Source of the DNA: Fundidesulfovibrio magnetotacticus
Lineage (GTDB): Bacteria; Desulfobacterota; Desulfovibrionia; Desulfovibrionales; Desulfovibrionaceae
Direction of reading: 5' to 3'
Assembly: GCF_013019105.1 (NCBI RefSeq)
Contig: NZ_BLTE01000022.1
Coordinates: forward strand, 1 to 52,760
Length of the DNA: 52,760 nt
Positions 24,575-34,039 of this stretch are shown here, piece by piece. The stretch's first letter is position 1, and the number at the start of each line of letters is the position of its first letter. Below the pieces are notes generated by a model. It was given only the letters and a program-made list of their open reading frames with translations. It had not been told where the DNA came from and searched no databases. The translations under genes were made by a program, and so were the position numbers.

Positions 24575-26806
24575 TCAGATGATGTTCAGGTTTGAGACGA
24601 TCTTCGTGACGGTCCCCGAAAGTTCGGTCACCTGGGTTTCCACCTTGGTGACCTTCAAATTGACCTCGTCGACCGAGGTCTGGACGCGTTGGACCGAGGC
24701 GGCGACCTCTTCCTTGGCGGTCGCCACCTCCTGCGAGCTGGCCAGGGTGGCGGTGCGCGCTGCGATGGCCTCGTTGCAGGAGGCGGTGACGGCGTCAGCC
24801 GAGGCGACGAGTTCGCTGCGCAGCGTGACGATGCTGTTCTCGGTCCCCGTGATGCGCTGCTCGGCCGACGTGATGGCGTCGGCGTTGGCCCTGACGTCGG
24901 TGTGGTTGGCCACGATTTCTTCGATCGACCCAGCAAAGATCGTCTTGTTGCCGAGAAGCTTCTGCACCGCGCCCAGAAGCGCCGTGCGCTCGGCCTCGGC
25001 CTTGACCACGCTGCCCCGCAACTCCTTGTAGACGGGCGCGAACTCGGCGTGCGCGCCCACGCACAGGCCCGTGTTGAGGCCCACCACCGTCTCCAGCCTG
25101 CCGCCCAGGTTGGTTTCCGAGGCGAATCCGGCCACCACGTCGGTCTTCACGCCCGTGATCAGCTCCAGGCTTGCGCTGGCCGAGATGCTCAGCGTGGCTG
25201 CGGTGGAGATGGTCACGCCGTTGTTGTTCCAGTTGTAGGCCACGCCGCCGCCGTCATCCTGCTGCGCGCCCAGGGCCAGAAAGCTCTGGCTGGTGGGGCT
25301 GGAGAGGAGCAGGCTCTGCGCGCCCTCCTTGTCCTGGAAGTGGATGCGGTTGCCCCCGGCCGTGGCGATGCGCGCCTGGGTGCGGCTGGCCTGGGTGACG
25401 GGGCTCTTGGTCTCGGGGTTGGGCACGGCCCCGGTGATCACGGGTCGGTCCGGGTCGCCGTCGAGGAAGGAGACCAGCACCTCCGCGCCCTTGTGCAGGG
25501 GCATGTGCATGCCGTAGCCCGCCCCGGCGTAGGGCTGGGCCATGCGCACCCAGGCCGATGCGTGGCCCGGCCCGCGCCCCGAGACGTCGAAGGGCATGCG
25601 CACCTTGTAGCGGCCCTGGGCGTCCACCTCGGCGTAATGGCCCGAGCCCTCGGCGTCCACCTTGGCCGGCAGCGCGCCGGCGATGCGCGGCCTGGGCGTT
25701 TCGTGGGCCGCCCGGAACTGGGTGGAGGCCGGAATGGCCGTGAAGCGGTTGCGGTAGGTCACCGCCGGCTCGCCGGGTTCGCGGTGGGCGTGGCCGAGGG
25801 TTTCGGCGAGCCACCCTGTCTGGGAGCCTTCGTGACGGCAGGAAACGGCCAGGAGCTTCTCGTTGAAGGCCTTGCGCGGGTGCCCGGCGATGGCGAACGT
25901 GTACCCCGGGCGCAGGAAGGGCACGGCCGATTCGCCCTGGAAAAGCTTCTCCCGGCAGGCCAGCGACTGGGCGCGCATCCGCGCCAGGGCCCGGCCCTGG
26001 TCCCGGGTGACGAAGTGCATGCCGTAGACCGAGCGCTCGCCCATCCCCTTCTCCGAGACGGGGGCGCTGGCCTCCAGCTCCAGGGAAGGGATCTCGGGGT
26101 TGTAGTCGCGCAGGTGGACGCTCCGGGGCAGGCGCGTCTGGGAGAACTCCAGCCGGGTGACCACCTCCTCCTCGTGGCCCACGGGCAGCGAGGAAACGGG
26201 CGAGTAGAGCAGGCGCGCGCCCTGGGGCATGTCCACGTGGGCCGTGGCGGTGTCGGTGACCGTGAGAACCTCGCCGTCGTCGCCCTGCTCGAAGAAGAAA
26301 TAGAGCCCGGAGTGTTCCATCCAGCGGGAGGCGAAGGCGAAGTGGGTCTCGCCGTACTGGCAGACGTACTCCATGGCCGGGTAGTTCGCCATGGCGCGCA
26401 CGGCGAAGTCGAGGCCCGGGCGCAGTCCGCCGTCTGCGAAGACGGCCTCCAGGAGGCCCGGCACGGCCATGTCCAGGAAAATCTGGTTGTGGGTGGACTG
26501 GGTGAGCCACCAGGCCCTGGGGCGCAGTACGGCCCGGCACACGGCCCGCTTCCCCGAAATCGAGAGCAGCTCGAAGCGCTCCAGCACGCCGTGGAAGGGA
26601 ATGTCCCCGCGCGGCCGGGCGATGGTGAACACGGCGGGCGCGGCCAGGGCGGCGTCGAAGTCCAGGTCGGGGTCCTGGGCCACGAGGGTGATGTCGAAGC
26701 GGTAGAGGGCGCTCAGGCCCTCTTCGCCCTCGAAGCGCGCCACATGGAAGGCCCCTGCGGGGAAACCCTGGATTTCGAAGCGGAACTTGGGGTCTTCTCT
26801 GGGCAT
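24575..26806 (-). CDS. vgrG: VgrG spike protein 1
   Basis: This 743-residue VgrG is the copy next to the DUF2169 gene. Residues about 8-350 are the gp27-like half (YVCQYGETHFAFASRWMEHSGL at about 147-168). About 360-475 are the gp5 OB-fold (RIAGALPAKVDAEGSGHYAEVD, then GYGMHMPLHKGAEVLVSFLDGDPDRP). A short beta region runs to about 600. From about 600 to the end is an Ala/Thr/Val heptad-like coiled coil closing with IVSNLNII. No enzymatic toxin domain follows. The ATG at 26806 has AGAGGA 9 nt upstream, which beats an upstream in-frame start at 26866. VgrG trimers form the puncturing tip carried by Hcp. The 245-nt gap before it is larger than for other copies, so it may have its own promoter. 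Confidence 0.92.
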   Translation of the reverse strand: MPREDPKFRFEIQGFPAGAFHVARFEGEEGLSALYRFDITLVAQDPDLDFDAALAAPAVFTIARPRGDIPFHGVLERFELLSISGKRAVCRAVLRPRAWWLTQSTHNQIFLDMAVPGLLEAVFADGGLRPGLDFAVRAMANYPAMEYVCQYGETHFAFASRWMEHSGLYFFFEQGDDGEVLTVTDTATAHVDMPQGARLLYSPVSSLPVGHEEEVVTRLEFSQTRLPRSVHLRDYNPEIPSLELEASAPVSEKGMGERSVYGMHFVTRDQGRALARMRAQSLACREKLFQGESAVPFLRPGYTFAIAGHPRKAFNEKLLAVSCRHEGSQTGWLAETLGHAHREPGEPAVTYRNRFTAIPASTQFRAAHETPRPRIAGALPAKVDAEGSGHYAEVDAQGRYKVRMPFDVSGRGPGHASAWVRMAQPYAGAGYGMHMPLHKGAEVLVSFLDGDPDRPVITGAVPNPETKSPVTQASRTQARIATAGGNRIHFQDKEGAQSLLLSSPTSQSFLALGAQQDDGGGVAYNWNNNGVTISTAATLSISASASLELITGVKTDVVAGFASETNLGGRLETVVGLNTGLCVGAHAEFAPVYKELRGSVVKAEAERTALLGAVQKLLGNKTIFAGSIEEIVANHTDVRANADAITSAEQRITGTENSIVTLRSELVASADAVTASCNEAIAARTATLASSQEVATAKEEVAASVQRVQTSVDEVNLKVTKVETQVTELSGTVTKIVSNLNII

Positions 26807-27051
26807 GGCGGACGGTCCTCTACGACAGATGAAGCGAACGGACGGGCGAGCCCTGCGCCGTTGCACGCTGTGAACCCGGGGCGGCCTGCCGCGTCCGGGC
26901 CTTGCGGCGCCTGTCCGGGGGGCAAGCCTGCGTGGTCACCCCCCATTGCATGCGTTGTGCATGAACTCCCGGGCGAAGTCCATGGCCGTGGTCACGGGCG
27001 GGCGTGCGGCGGCAGGCGGGGGGCATGGGTTCCGGGCTTCCGTCGGCGCGC

Positions 27052-29337
27052 CTAAAGGACGATGAAGGTGCCCGCCATGAGCACGTTGTCGGCCGTGACG
27101 TTGGTGACGTTCACGGTGAGGGCCGTCTTGTCGTTGATCATCTGGGTGAGCTGGGCGGCCATGTGGTTGCCTTCGGCGATCACCTCGTCCTTGGTGGCCG
27201 CAACCTCCTCCTTGGAGGCCAGGGTGGAGGTCTTGTTGGCGATGGCCTGGGTGTAGTCGGCGGCGATGGTGTCCTTCTGGGCGGTGAGCTCGTTCTTTGT
27301 GGCGTAGGTGCGTTGCACGTCGGCGGCCACGTCGGTCTTGGCGGCGGTCACCTCGTCCTTGGTGGCCAGGGTGTTGGTCTTGGCCGCGATGAGTTCGTCC
27401 ACGGAGTCGGCCAGGGTGTTCTTCTGGCCCAGCAGGGTGTTCACCTGGCCGATGAGGCGCTCCTTCTGGGCGTCGGCTTGGCGCACGGAGGCGCGCATTT
27501 CGTACCAGATGGGGGCGAACTCGGTGTGCGCGGCGAGGTTGGTGGTGATGCTCATGCCCGCGTTGAGCGTGTAGTTGAGGCCGATGGTGTTGCAGGAGTA
27601 GAGGCCCAGGTTGGTCTGGGTGTTCTCCACGATGATCACGGTGTTGGCGAACTCCGCCTTGACGTTGAACCACTGGGGCGTGGTGATGTTGATGCCGGAC
27701 TGGGCCATCTCCTTGATGGCGTCGCCCGTGGCCTTGGCCGCGTCCTTGAAGGCCTGGCCGAGTTCGCTCCAGTCGGAGGGCGGATCGTTGGGCTCGCCGA
27801 TGCGCACGAAGTCGCCCTTGGGTGTGGAGTGCAGCAGGATGCGCTGGCTGCCCTCCTGGTCCTCCATGTGGATGCGGTTGCCTCCGGCGGTGGTGATGCG
27901 GGCCTGGGTCTGGTTGGCGTCGGTGACGGGGCTTTGCGTCTCGGGGTTGGGCACGGCCCCGGCGATGAGGGGTCGGTCCGGGTCGCCGTCCTGGAAGGAG
28001 ACGACCACCTCCGTGCCCTTGTGCAGGGGGAAGTGCATGCCGTGGCCCTGCCCGGCGTAGGGCTGGGCCATGCGCACCCAGGCCGAGGCGTGGCCGTCCT
28101 TGCGGCCCGAGAGGTCGAAGGGCAGGATGATCTTGTAGCGGCCCTGGGCGTCCACCTCGGCGTATTGGCCGGAGCCCTCGGCGTCGATTTTGGCCGGGAG
28201 GGTTCCGGCGATGCGCGGGCGTTCCGTGGAAAGTTCGGGGCGGAACTGCACGTCGGAGGGGATGGCCGTGAAGGCGTTGCGGTAGTAGAGCAGGGTGTCG
28301 CGGTTTTTGCCGAAGGAGAGGCCCAGGCCCGAGACGAGCCAGGCCTCCTGGGAGCCCTCGTGGCGGCAGCCGATGGTGAGGAACTCGCGGTTGAAGCCGC
28401 CGGTGAAGTGGCGCGACATCTCGAAGGTGTGGCCAGGACGCACGAAGGGGATGGAGGAGACGCCCGCGTAAAGCTTTTCGCGGCACAATAGCTCCTGGGC
28501 GCGCACGCGCGCCAGGCGTTCGCCCTCGGAGATGGTCTTGAAGTGCTGCCCGTAGAGGTAGAGCGTGCCCTGGCCGGTGTTCTTGACCGGGGCCTTGGCC
28601 GTGAGGTCCAGGGAGGGTTTCTCGTAGTCGTAGTCCTTGAGCACCACGTCCTTGGGCAGGCGGCGCTGGTGCAGGGCGAAGTCCGTGACCACCTCCTCCT
28701 CGTGCCCCACCTGCATGGAGGAGGGGGGCGAGTAGCGCAGGCGATGGCCCTGCGGCATGGGCTTGTGGGCCGTGAGGGCGTCGGTGACCACCAGCACGTC
28801 GCCGGAGGCCGTGCGCTCGAAGAAGTGGTAGAGCCCTTCGTGCTCCATCCAGCGGGAGGCGAAGGCGTAGTGGGTCTCGCCGTACTGGCAGACGAATTCG
28901 CGCTGGGGGTAGGTTCCCGAGAGGGCGAAGCGGAAGTCCAGCCCGGAGGAGAGCCCGGCGTCCTGGAACACCTGCTCCAGGGTGCGGGGGATGTCCTGGT
29001 GCAGGAAGATCTGGTGGTGGGTGGTCTGGGTGAGCAGCCAGGCCTTGGGCACGAGCACGGCCCGGAAGAAGGTGTGCGGGCCGGAGCGGCTGGTCTGGTC
29101 CAGGCTTTCCAGGATGCCGTGGAAGGCCACGTCGCCCTCGCGGCGGCGGATGGTCAGGGTGGCGGAGGCGGCCAGGGCCTTGTCGAAGTCCACGTCCTTG
29201 TCGCCCGCGAAGAGCGTGACTTCGAAGCGGAAGAGCCTGGAGAGGCCCTCCTCGCCGGTGAAGCGCACCACATGGAAGGCGTCGCGGCTGAAGCCTTCGA
29301 TTTCGAAGGCGAAGCGGGGTTTGTCGGGTTCGTTCAC
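27052..29337 (-). CDS. vgrG: VgrG spike protein 2
   Basis: The protein has 761 residues and starts with GTG. The gp27-like and gp5 OB domains are as in the other copies (EFVCQYGETHYAFASRWMEHEGL, then RIAGTLPAKIDAEGSGQYAEV). The stretch encoding the OB fold (28013-28097) is identical over 85 nt to vgrG3. After an AHTEFAPIWYEMR motif (about residue 603) comes a long stalk with repeated TLATKDEVTAAK-type units, ending ADNVLMAGTFIVL. The units suggest a trimeric coiled coil; the hydrophobic end could dock a PAAR-like cap. It lies 25 nt from vgrG3 in the same transcript. No effector domain was seen. Confidence 0.92.
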   Translation of the reverse strand: MNEPDKPRFAFEIEGFSRDAFHVVRFTGEEGLSRLFRFEVTLFAGDKDVDFDKALAASATLTIRRREGDVAFHGILESLDQTSRSGPHTFFRAVLVPKAWLLTQTTHHQIFLHQDIPRTLEQVFQDAGLSSGLDFRFALSGTYPQREFVCQYGETHYAFASRWMEHEGLYHFFERTASGDVLVVTDALTAHKPMPQGHRLRYSPPSSMQVGHEEEVVTDFALHQRRLPKDVVLKDYDYEKPSLDLTAKAPVKNTGQGTLYLYGQHFKTISEGERLARVRAQELLCREKLYAGVSSIPFVRPGHTFEMSRHFTGGFNREFLTIGCRHEGSQEAWLVSGLGLSFGKNRDTLLYYRNAFTAIPSDVQFRPELSTERPRIAGTLPAKIDAEGSGQYAEVDAQGRYKIILPFDLSGRKDGHASAWVRMAQPYAGQGHGMHFPLHKGTEVVVSFQDGDPDRPLIAGAVPNPETQSPVTDANQTQARITTAGGNRIHMEDQEGSQRILLHSTPKGDFVRIGEPNDPPSDWSELGQAFKDAAKATGDAIKEMAQSGINITTPQWFNVKAEFANTVIIVENTQTNLGLYSCNTIGLNYTLNAGMSITTNLAAHTEFAPIWYEMRASVRQADAQKERLIGQVNTLLGQKNTLADSVDELIAAKTNTLATKDEVTAAKTDVAADVQRTYATKNELTAQKDTIAADYTQAIANKTSTLASKEEVAATKDEVIAEGNHMAAQLTQMINDKTALTVNVTNVTADNVLMAGTFIVL

Positions 29338-29362
29338 GGGCGTGCTCCTGTGGCGCTACGTA

Positions 29363-31699
29363 TCACATGTACTCCACGGCCGTGGAGAGCACCGAGACGT
29401 TCTCCGAGAGCGTGTTCATGGAGGCGGCCATGTTGTTGATGTCCGCGGCCTGGTTGTTCACCGTGGCGGCCACTTGTTCAACAGAGGTGGCCACCTTCTG
29501 AACGGAGGCGGCCAACTCGTTCCTGGTGGCCAGGGTTTCGGTCTTCTCGGCGATCGTCTTCTGGCAGGCGGCCGTCACCTCCTCCTTGGAGGCGTTGAGC
29601 TCCTGCTTGGTGGCGCGGGTGGCCACGTCGTCGGCCACGGTCTTGATCTTCTGGTTGGCCAGGGTGATGTCGTCGTTGGCGGTCTTGATCTTGGCGTTGA
29701 TGGCCTTGACCTCGGTGTCCACCAGCTTGGTGTATTCCTGGTGGATGGCGGTCTTTTCAGTGCCCAGTTCGGTCTTGGTGACGTAGTTCTTCTCGATCAT
29801 CTCCTTCATCTCGATCTCTGCCGTGGCGTAGGTCCACTTGCTGGGGAAGTGGTACTCCACCAGGCCGCCGAACACGGCGTCCACCTTGGCGCCGATGACG
29901 GTCTCGGTGTCGATGCCGCCCACGAGCTCGTTCTTCGTGCCCAGGATGGTCTCGAAGCTGGCCTGGACCTTCACGGTGAGCGGCCCGCCGCTCCAGAGCT
30001 TGAGGCCCTCGGGCGACCAGGGGCTCTCCTTCTCGCCGCCCTCCTCGCCGCCCGACTCGCCGCCGGATTCTCCGCCGGACTCGCCCGAGCCGGAGCCCGA
30101 TTCGCCCGAGCCGGAGCCCGAGCCGGAAGACGGCGGATTGTCCTCGGGGTCGTTGTGGGAGCCTATGCGGATGTAGCTGCCCTGGGTGGGGCTGTAGAGC
30201 AGGATGCGCTGGCTGCCCTCCTGGTCCTCGAAGTGCAGGAGGTTGCCGCCGGAGGTGGTGATGCGCGCCTGGGTCTGGTTGGAGTCGGTGACGGGGCTTT
30301 GCGTCTCGGGGTTGGGCACGGCGGCGGCGATGACGGGGCGGTCGGGGTCGCCGTCGAGGAAAGTGAGCAGCACCTCGGTGCCCTTGTGCAGGGGGAAGTG
30401 CATGCCGTGGCCCTGCCCGGCGTAGGGCTGGGCCATGCGCACCCAGGCCGAGGCGTGGCCGTTTTTCCGGCCCGAGAGGTCGAAGGGCAGGATGACCTTG
30501 TAGCGGCCCTGGGAATCCACCTCGGCGTATTTGCCGGAGCCCTGGGCGTCCACCTTGGCGGGCAGGGTCCCGGCGATGGAGGGCCTGGGCGTGACGGCCT
30601 GCGCGCGAAACTGCACGCCCGCCGGGATGGCCTCGAAGGTGTTGCGGTAGAACAGGCGCGAGTCCTCGCCGGGGGCGAAGGAGAGGCCGAGGCCCGAGAC
30701 GAGCCAGGCCTCCTGGGAGCCCTCGTGGCGGCAGACGATGGTCTGGTAGCGCTGGTTGAAGTCGTCGTTGAAGTGCTCGGCCATCTCGAAGGTGTAGCCC
30801 GGGCGCACGAAGGGGATGGCCGAGACGCCGGTGTAGATCTTCTCGCGGCACTGGATGGACTGGGCGCGGATCCAGGCCAGGTTGCGGCCCAGGGAGGGCG
30901 TCTTCAGGCGCTGGCCGTAGACGTAGAACAGGCCCCGGCCGCGCTGGCTCACCTGGGCCTCGGCCTGGAGGTCCTGGGAGGGCGTTTCGTAGTTGTAGTC
31001 CTTGAGGATCACCTTCTGGGGCAGCCTTGTCTGGCGCATGGTGAAGGCGGTGACCACCTCCTCCTCGTGCCCGGACTGCATGGAGGAGGGCGGCGAATAG
31101 CGGAAGTGCGCGCCCTGGGGCATGGGCTGGTGGGCGGTGAGGGTGTCGGTGACCACCATCTTCTCGCCCTGCGCGCCCTGCTCGAAGTAGTAGTAGAGGC
31201 CGCCGCGCTCCATCCAGCGGGAGGCGAAGGCGAAGTGGGTCTCGCCGTACTGGCAGACGTAGTCCCATGTGGGGTAGGTCTCCATGGTGGAGAAGGAGAA
31301 GTCGATGCCCGGGTTGAGGCCGCCGTCCTTGAGCACGTCGTTCAGGAAGTCCGGGCTGGCCTTGTCCAGGAACACCTGGTTGTGGGTGGTTTGGGTGAGC
31401 CACCAGGCCTTGGGGGAAAGTTCGGCGCGCAGGAAGGTGTGGGGGCCGGAGCGGGAGAGCTCCTCCAGGCTGGCCAGGATGCCGTGGAAGGGGATGTCCC
31501 CCTGGGGGCGCTTGATGGTGAAGGTGGCCGTGCTGGAGAGGGCCTTGTCGAAGTCCACGCGCTGATCCTTGGCGTAGAGCGTGATGTCGAAGCGGTAGAG
31601 CGTGGAGAGGCCCTCCACGCCCGTGAAGCGCACCACGTGGAAGGCGTCCTCGGGAAAGCCCTGGATGGTGAAGGAGAATTTCTGTTTCGTGTCAGGCAT
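29363..31699 (-). CDS. vgrG: VgrG spike protein 3 with Ser/Gly/Glu-rich insert
   Basis: The protein has 778 residues. The canonical body (DYVCQYGETHFAFASRWMERGGL, then RPSIAGTLPAKVDAQGSGKYAEVD and MHFPLHKGTEVLLTFLDGDPDRP) is followed at about residues 523-558 by a low-complexity Ser/Gly/Glu insert made of GSGSG and ESGGESGGE units. A beta-like segment and a coiled-coil stalk (about 620-778) end the protein at STAVEYM. The insert is absent from the other five copies and probably is a flexible or acidic linker between spike body and stalk. It sits 61 nt from vgrG4. The end differs from the others in having a Tyr-Met terminus. Confidence 0.92.
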   Translation of the reverse strand: MPDTKQKFSFTIQGFPEDAFHVVRFTGVEGLSTLYRFDITLYAKDQRVDFDKALSSTATFTIKRPQGDIPFHGILASLEELSRSGPHTFLRAELSPKAWWLTQTTHNQVFLDKASPDFLNDVLKDGGLNPGIDFSFSTMETYPTWDYVCQYGETHFAFASRWMERGGLYYYFEQGAQGEKMVVTDTLTAHQPMPQGAHFRYSPPSSMQSGHEEEVVTAFTMRQTRLPQKVILKDYNYETPSQDLQAEAQVSQRGRGLFYVYGQRLKTPSLGRNLAWIRAQSIQCREKIYTGVSAIPFVRPGYTFEMAEHFNDDFNQRYQTIVCRHEGSQEAWLVSGLGLSFAPGEDSRLFYRNTFEAIPAGVQFRAQAVTPRPSIAGTLPAKVDAQGSGKYAEVDSQGRYKVILPFDLSGRKNGHASAWVRMAQPYAGQGHGMHFPLHKGTEVLLTFLDGDPDRPVIAAAVPNPETQSPVTDSNQTQARITTSGGNLLHFEDQEGSQRILLYSPTQGSYIRIGSHNDPEDNPPSSGSGSGSGESGSGSGESGGESGGESGGEEGGEKESPWSPEGLKLWSGGPLTVKVQASFETILGTKNELVGGIDTETVIGAKVDAVFGGLVEYHFPSKWTYATAEIEMKEMIEKNYVTKTELGTEKTAIHQEYTKLVDTEVKAINAKIKTANDDITLANQKIKTVADDVATRATKQELNASKEEVTAACQKTIAEKTETLATRNELAASVQKVATSVEQVAATVNNQAADINNMAASMNTLSENVSVLSTAVEYM

Positions 31700-31760
31700 G
31701 GTCTTCGCTCCGCGCGATGCCGCGCAAGGATGGTCCGGGCGTCGGGAGTGGCGCGCCGGG

Positions 31761-33995
31761 TCAGATCACCTGCATGTCCCCCGTGAGCAGGGTGTTGGAC
31801 AGGTTCATGTGAGTGTCTTCGGAGACGGTCTGGGTGTGGGCGTCGGCGATGGTGGTCATGTTTCCGGCGGTATGCGTCAGTTCACCCGCCGTCAGGGTCT
31901 TGGAGGCGATGGTCTGTTCGAGGTTGCCCACGGTCTTGATCTGATCGCCGATCTTCTGGTCGAGGTTGGCCACCAGCTGGGCCTGCACCATGTAGGTCTG
32001 GTCGAGGTTGGCCACGGTCTGGCTCTGTTGGGCGATCTCCTGCTTGAGGTTGGCCACGACGTGCTGCTGGGTGTCGATCACCTCGCCCAGTTCCTGGACC
32101 ACCCGTATGGAATCGTTGATGATCTGTGTGTTGGCGTCCATGAACTCGGTCATCTTGCCGAGCACGGCTTCCTTGTCTGCCTCGGCCTTGCGGACCTTGG
32201 GGCGCAGCTCGTACTTGGCCTTGTCGAATTCCGTGGCCACGGCGCACGTGAGGGTGATGTCGGCCCCCAGGTTCACGGTGAGGTTGCCCCCCACGCAGTC
32301 GTAGGACTGGAAGCCCACGGTGGTCTGGGAGTAGTCGCCGAAGACCACCAGGTTGTAGGCCTGCACCTCCGCCTCGTAACCCGCGCCGGTCTTGAGGGCC
32401 ACGCCGTCGGAGGTGCCCCAGGTGCTCCAGTCGGTGGGGTTCTTCGAGCCCAGGCGCAGGAAGCTCGAGGCCGTGGGGCTTTGCAGCACGATGCACTGGG
32501 AGCCCTCGAGGTCTTCCATGGAGAGGTGGTTGCCGCCCGCCGTGGCGATGCGCGACTGCGTCTGGTTGGCCGACGTGACCACCGAGCGGGCCGCCGGGTT
32601 GGGCACGGCCCCGGCGATGACGGGGCGGTCCGGGTCGCCCTCTTCGTGCACCAGGGCCACCTCGGTCCCCTTGTGCAGGGGGAAGTGCATGCCGTGGCCC
32701 TGGCCGCCGTAGGGCTGGATCATGCGCAGCCAGGTGGTGGCGTGTCCGGCATGGCGTCCCGAGAGGTCGAAGGGCATCACGACCTTGTAGCGGCCCTGGT
32801 CGTCGAGTTCGGCGTATTCGCCCGCGCCCTCGGCGTCGATGCGGGCGTGGAGCACTCCTGCGATCCAGGGCCTGGGGGTCTTGAGTTCGGGGCGGTACTG
32901 GGTGGCGGCGGGGATGGCGGAGAAGCTGTTGCGGTAGAAGAGCTTGCCCGCCGCATCGGCCCGGGCGAAGCCCTTGATGCCCAGGCCCGAGGCAAGCCAG
33001 GCCTCCTGGGAGCCTTCGTGCTTCACCTCCAGGGGCAGGTAGGTCATGTTCCAGCCGGACTCGAAGTGGTCGCGCAGGGTGAAGGTCCACCCGGGCTGGA
33101 CGCTGGGCGAGTCCGACTCGCCGGTGAAGAGCTTCCGGCGGCACTGGTAGGTCTGGGCGCGCACGGAGGCCAGGTACTTGGCCTCCATCATGGAGCGGAT
33201 GTTGCCGTCGTGCAGGGCGAGCCCCCCCGCGCCCGAGGGGGCGATGCCCGCCTTGGATTCCAGCACCACGTCCGGGATGCGGTAGTTGTGGTCGCGCAGC
33301 TGGATCTCCTTGGGCAGGCGCTTGCACTCCAGGGAGAGCCTGGAGCAGCTGCCGCTCGCGTCTGGCGGGGCCATGCCGGAGACCTCGCGGTAGACCAGGG
33401 AGCAGCCCGGAGGGGCGCTGGCGTGGGTGTTCAGGTGGTCGGCCACCAGGAGCTTTTCGCGCGCGCCGCTGTGGTCGAAGTAGAAGTAGACGCCGCTACG
33501 CTCCATCTGGCGCGAGAGGAAGGCGAAGTCCGTCTCGTTGTACTGGCAGACGTATTCGCGCACGGGGTAGGGCACCAGGGTGCGCATGTCGTAGTCGTGC
33601 CCGCTGGAGAGCCCCACGCCCGCGAGGACCTCCTGGATGATCTGGGGGGTCTGGCTGTCCAGGAAGATGCGGCTTTGCAGGTTCTGGCAGAGCGCGTAGG
33701 CCCGGGGCACCAGGACCGCGCGGTAGAACACGCGGCCGTCCACGCGCTGGAGCTGCTGGAAGTCTCGCAGCACGCCCCGCCAGGAGACCTGCTCGCCGTC
33801 CGCACCGCGCACGGTGAGGCAGGCGTCGCCTGCCAGAGCCGCGTCCATGTCCACGGAGCCTTCGGCGGAGAGCAGGGCGATGTCGAAGGCGTAGAGCTTC
33901 GAGAGCCCCTCCGTGCCCGTGAAACGCACCACCAGGAAGGCGTCTTCGGGGAGTCCCTGGATGGTGAAGGCGAACCTGGCTTGTTCCGTGGTCAT
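31761..33995 (-). CDS. vgrG: VgrG spike protein 4
   Basis: This 744-residue VgrG starts MTTEQARFAFTIQG at 33995, with AAAGGA 8 nt upstream; the same frame stays open far upstream across vgrG5 but that part is antisense-type noise. The body has EYVCQYNETDFAFLSRQMERSG and an OB fold with MHFPLHKGTEVALVHEEGDPDRP. The stalk (about 589-744) contains a short periodic unit around VANLDQ repeated about five times (645-712) at 14-15 residue spacing, ending TGDMQVI. Such a period fits a hendecad or pentadecad coiled coil. No toxin domain is attached. Confidence 0.92.
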   Translation of the reverse strand: MTTEQARFAFTIQGLPEDAFLVVRFTGTEGLSKLYAFDIALLSAEGSVDMDAALAGDACLTVRGADGEQVSWRGVLRDFQQLQRVDGRVFYRAVLVPRAYALCQNLQSRIFLDSQTPQIIQEVLAGVGLSSGHDYDMRTLVPYPVREYVCQYNETDFAFLSRQMERSGVYFYFDHSGAREKLLVADHLNTHASAPPGCSLVYREVSGMAPPDASGSCSRLSLECKRLPKEIQLRDHNYRIPDVVLESKAGIAPSGAGGLALHDGNIRSMMEAKYLASVRAQTYQCRRKLFTGESDSPSVQPGWTFTLRDHFESGWNMTYLPLEVKHEGSQEAWLASGLGIKGFARADAAGKLFYRNSFSAIPAATQYRPELKTPRPWIAGVLHARIDAEGAGEYAELDDQGRYKVVMPFDLSGRHAGHATTWLRMIQPYGGQGHGMHFPLHKGTEVALVHEEGDPDRPVIAGAVPNPAARSVVTSANQTQSRIATAGGNHLSMEDLEGSQCIVLQSPTASSFLRLGSKNPTDWSTWGTSDGVALKTGAGYEAEVQAYNLVVFGDYSQTTVGFQSYDCVGGNLTVNLGADITLTCAVATEFDKAKYELRPKVRKAEADKEAVLGKMTEFMDANTQIINDSIRVVQELGEVIDTQQHVVANLKQEIAQQSQTVANLDQTYMVQAQLVANLDQKIGDQIKTVGNLEQTIASKTLTAGELTHTAGNMTTIADAHTQTVSEDTHMNLSNTLLTGDMQVI

Positions 33996-34039
33996 GAGGA
34001 GGGTCCTTTGAGTGCGAACGACAGGTTGGGCCGGGGCGG

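Noticed and set aside
20844-25031. A 1395-residue plus-strand ORF opposite the DUF2169 gene
   Set aside because: Antisense of the pentapeptide-coding repeats, which yields apparent Gly/Glu/Val repeats; no start signal and no domain.
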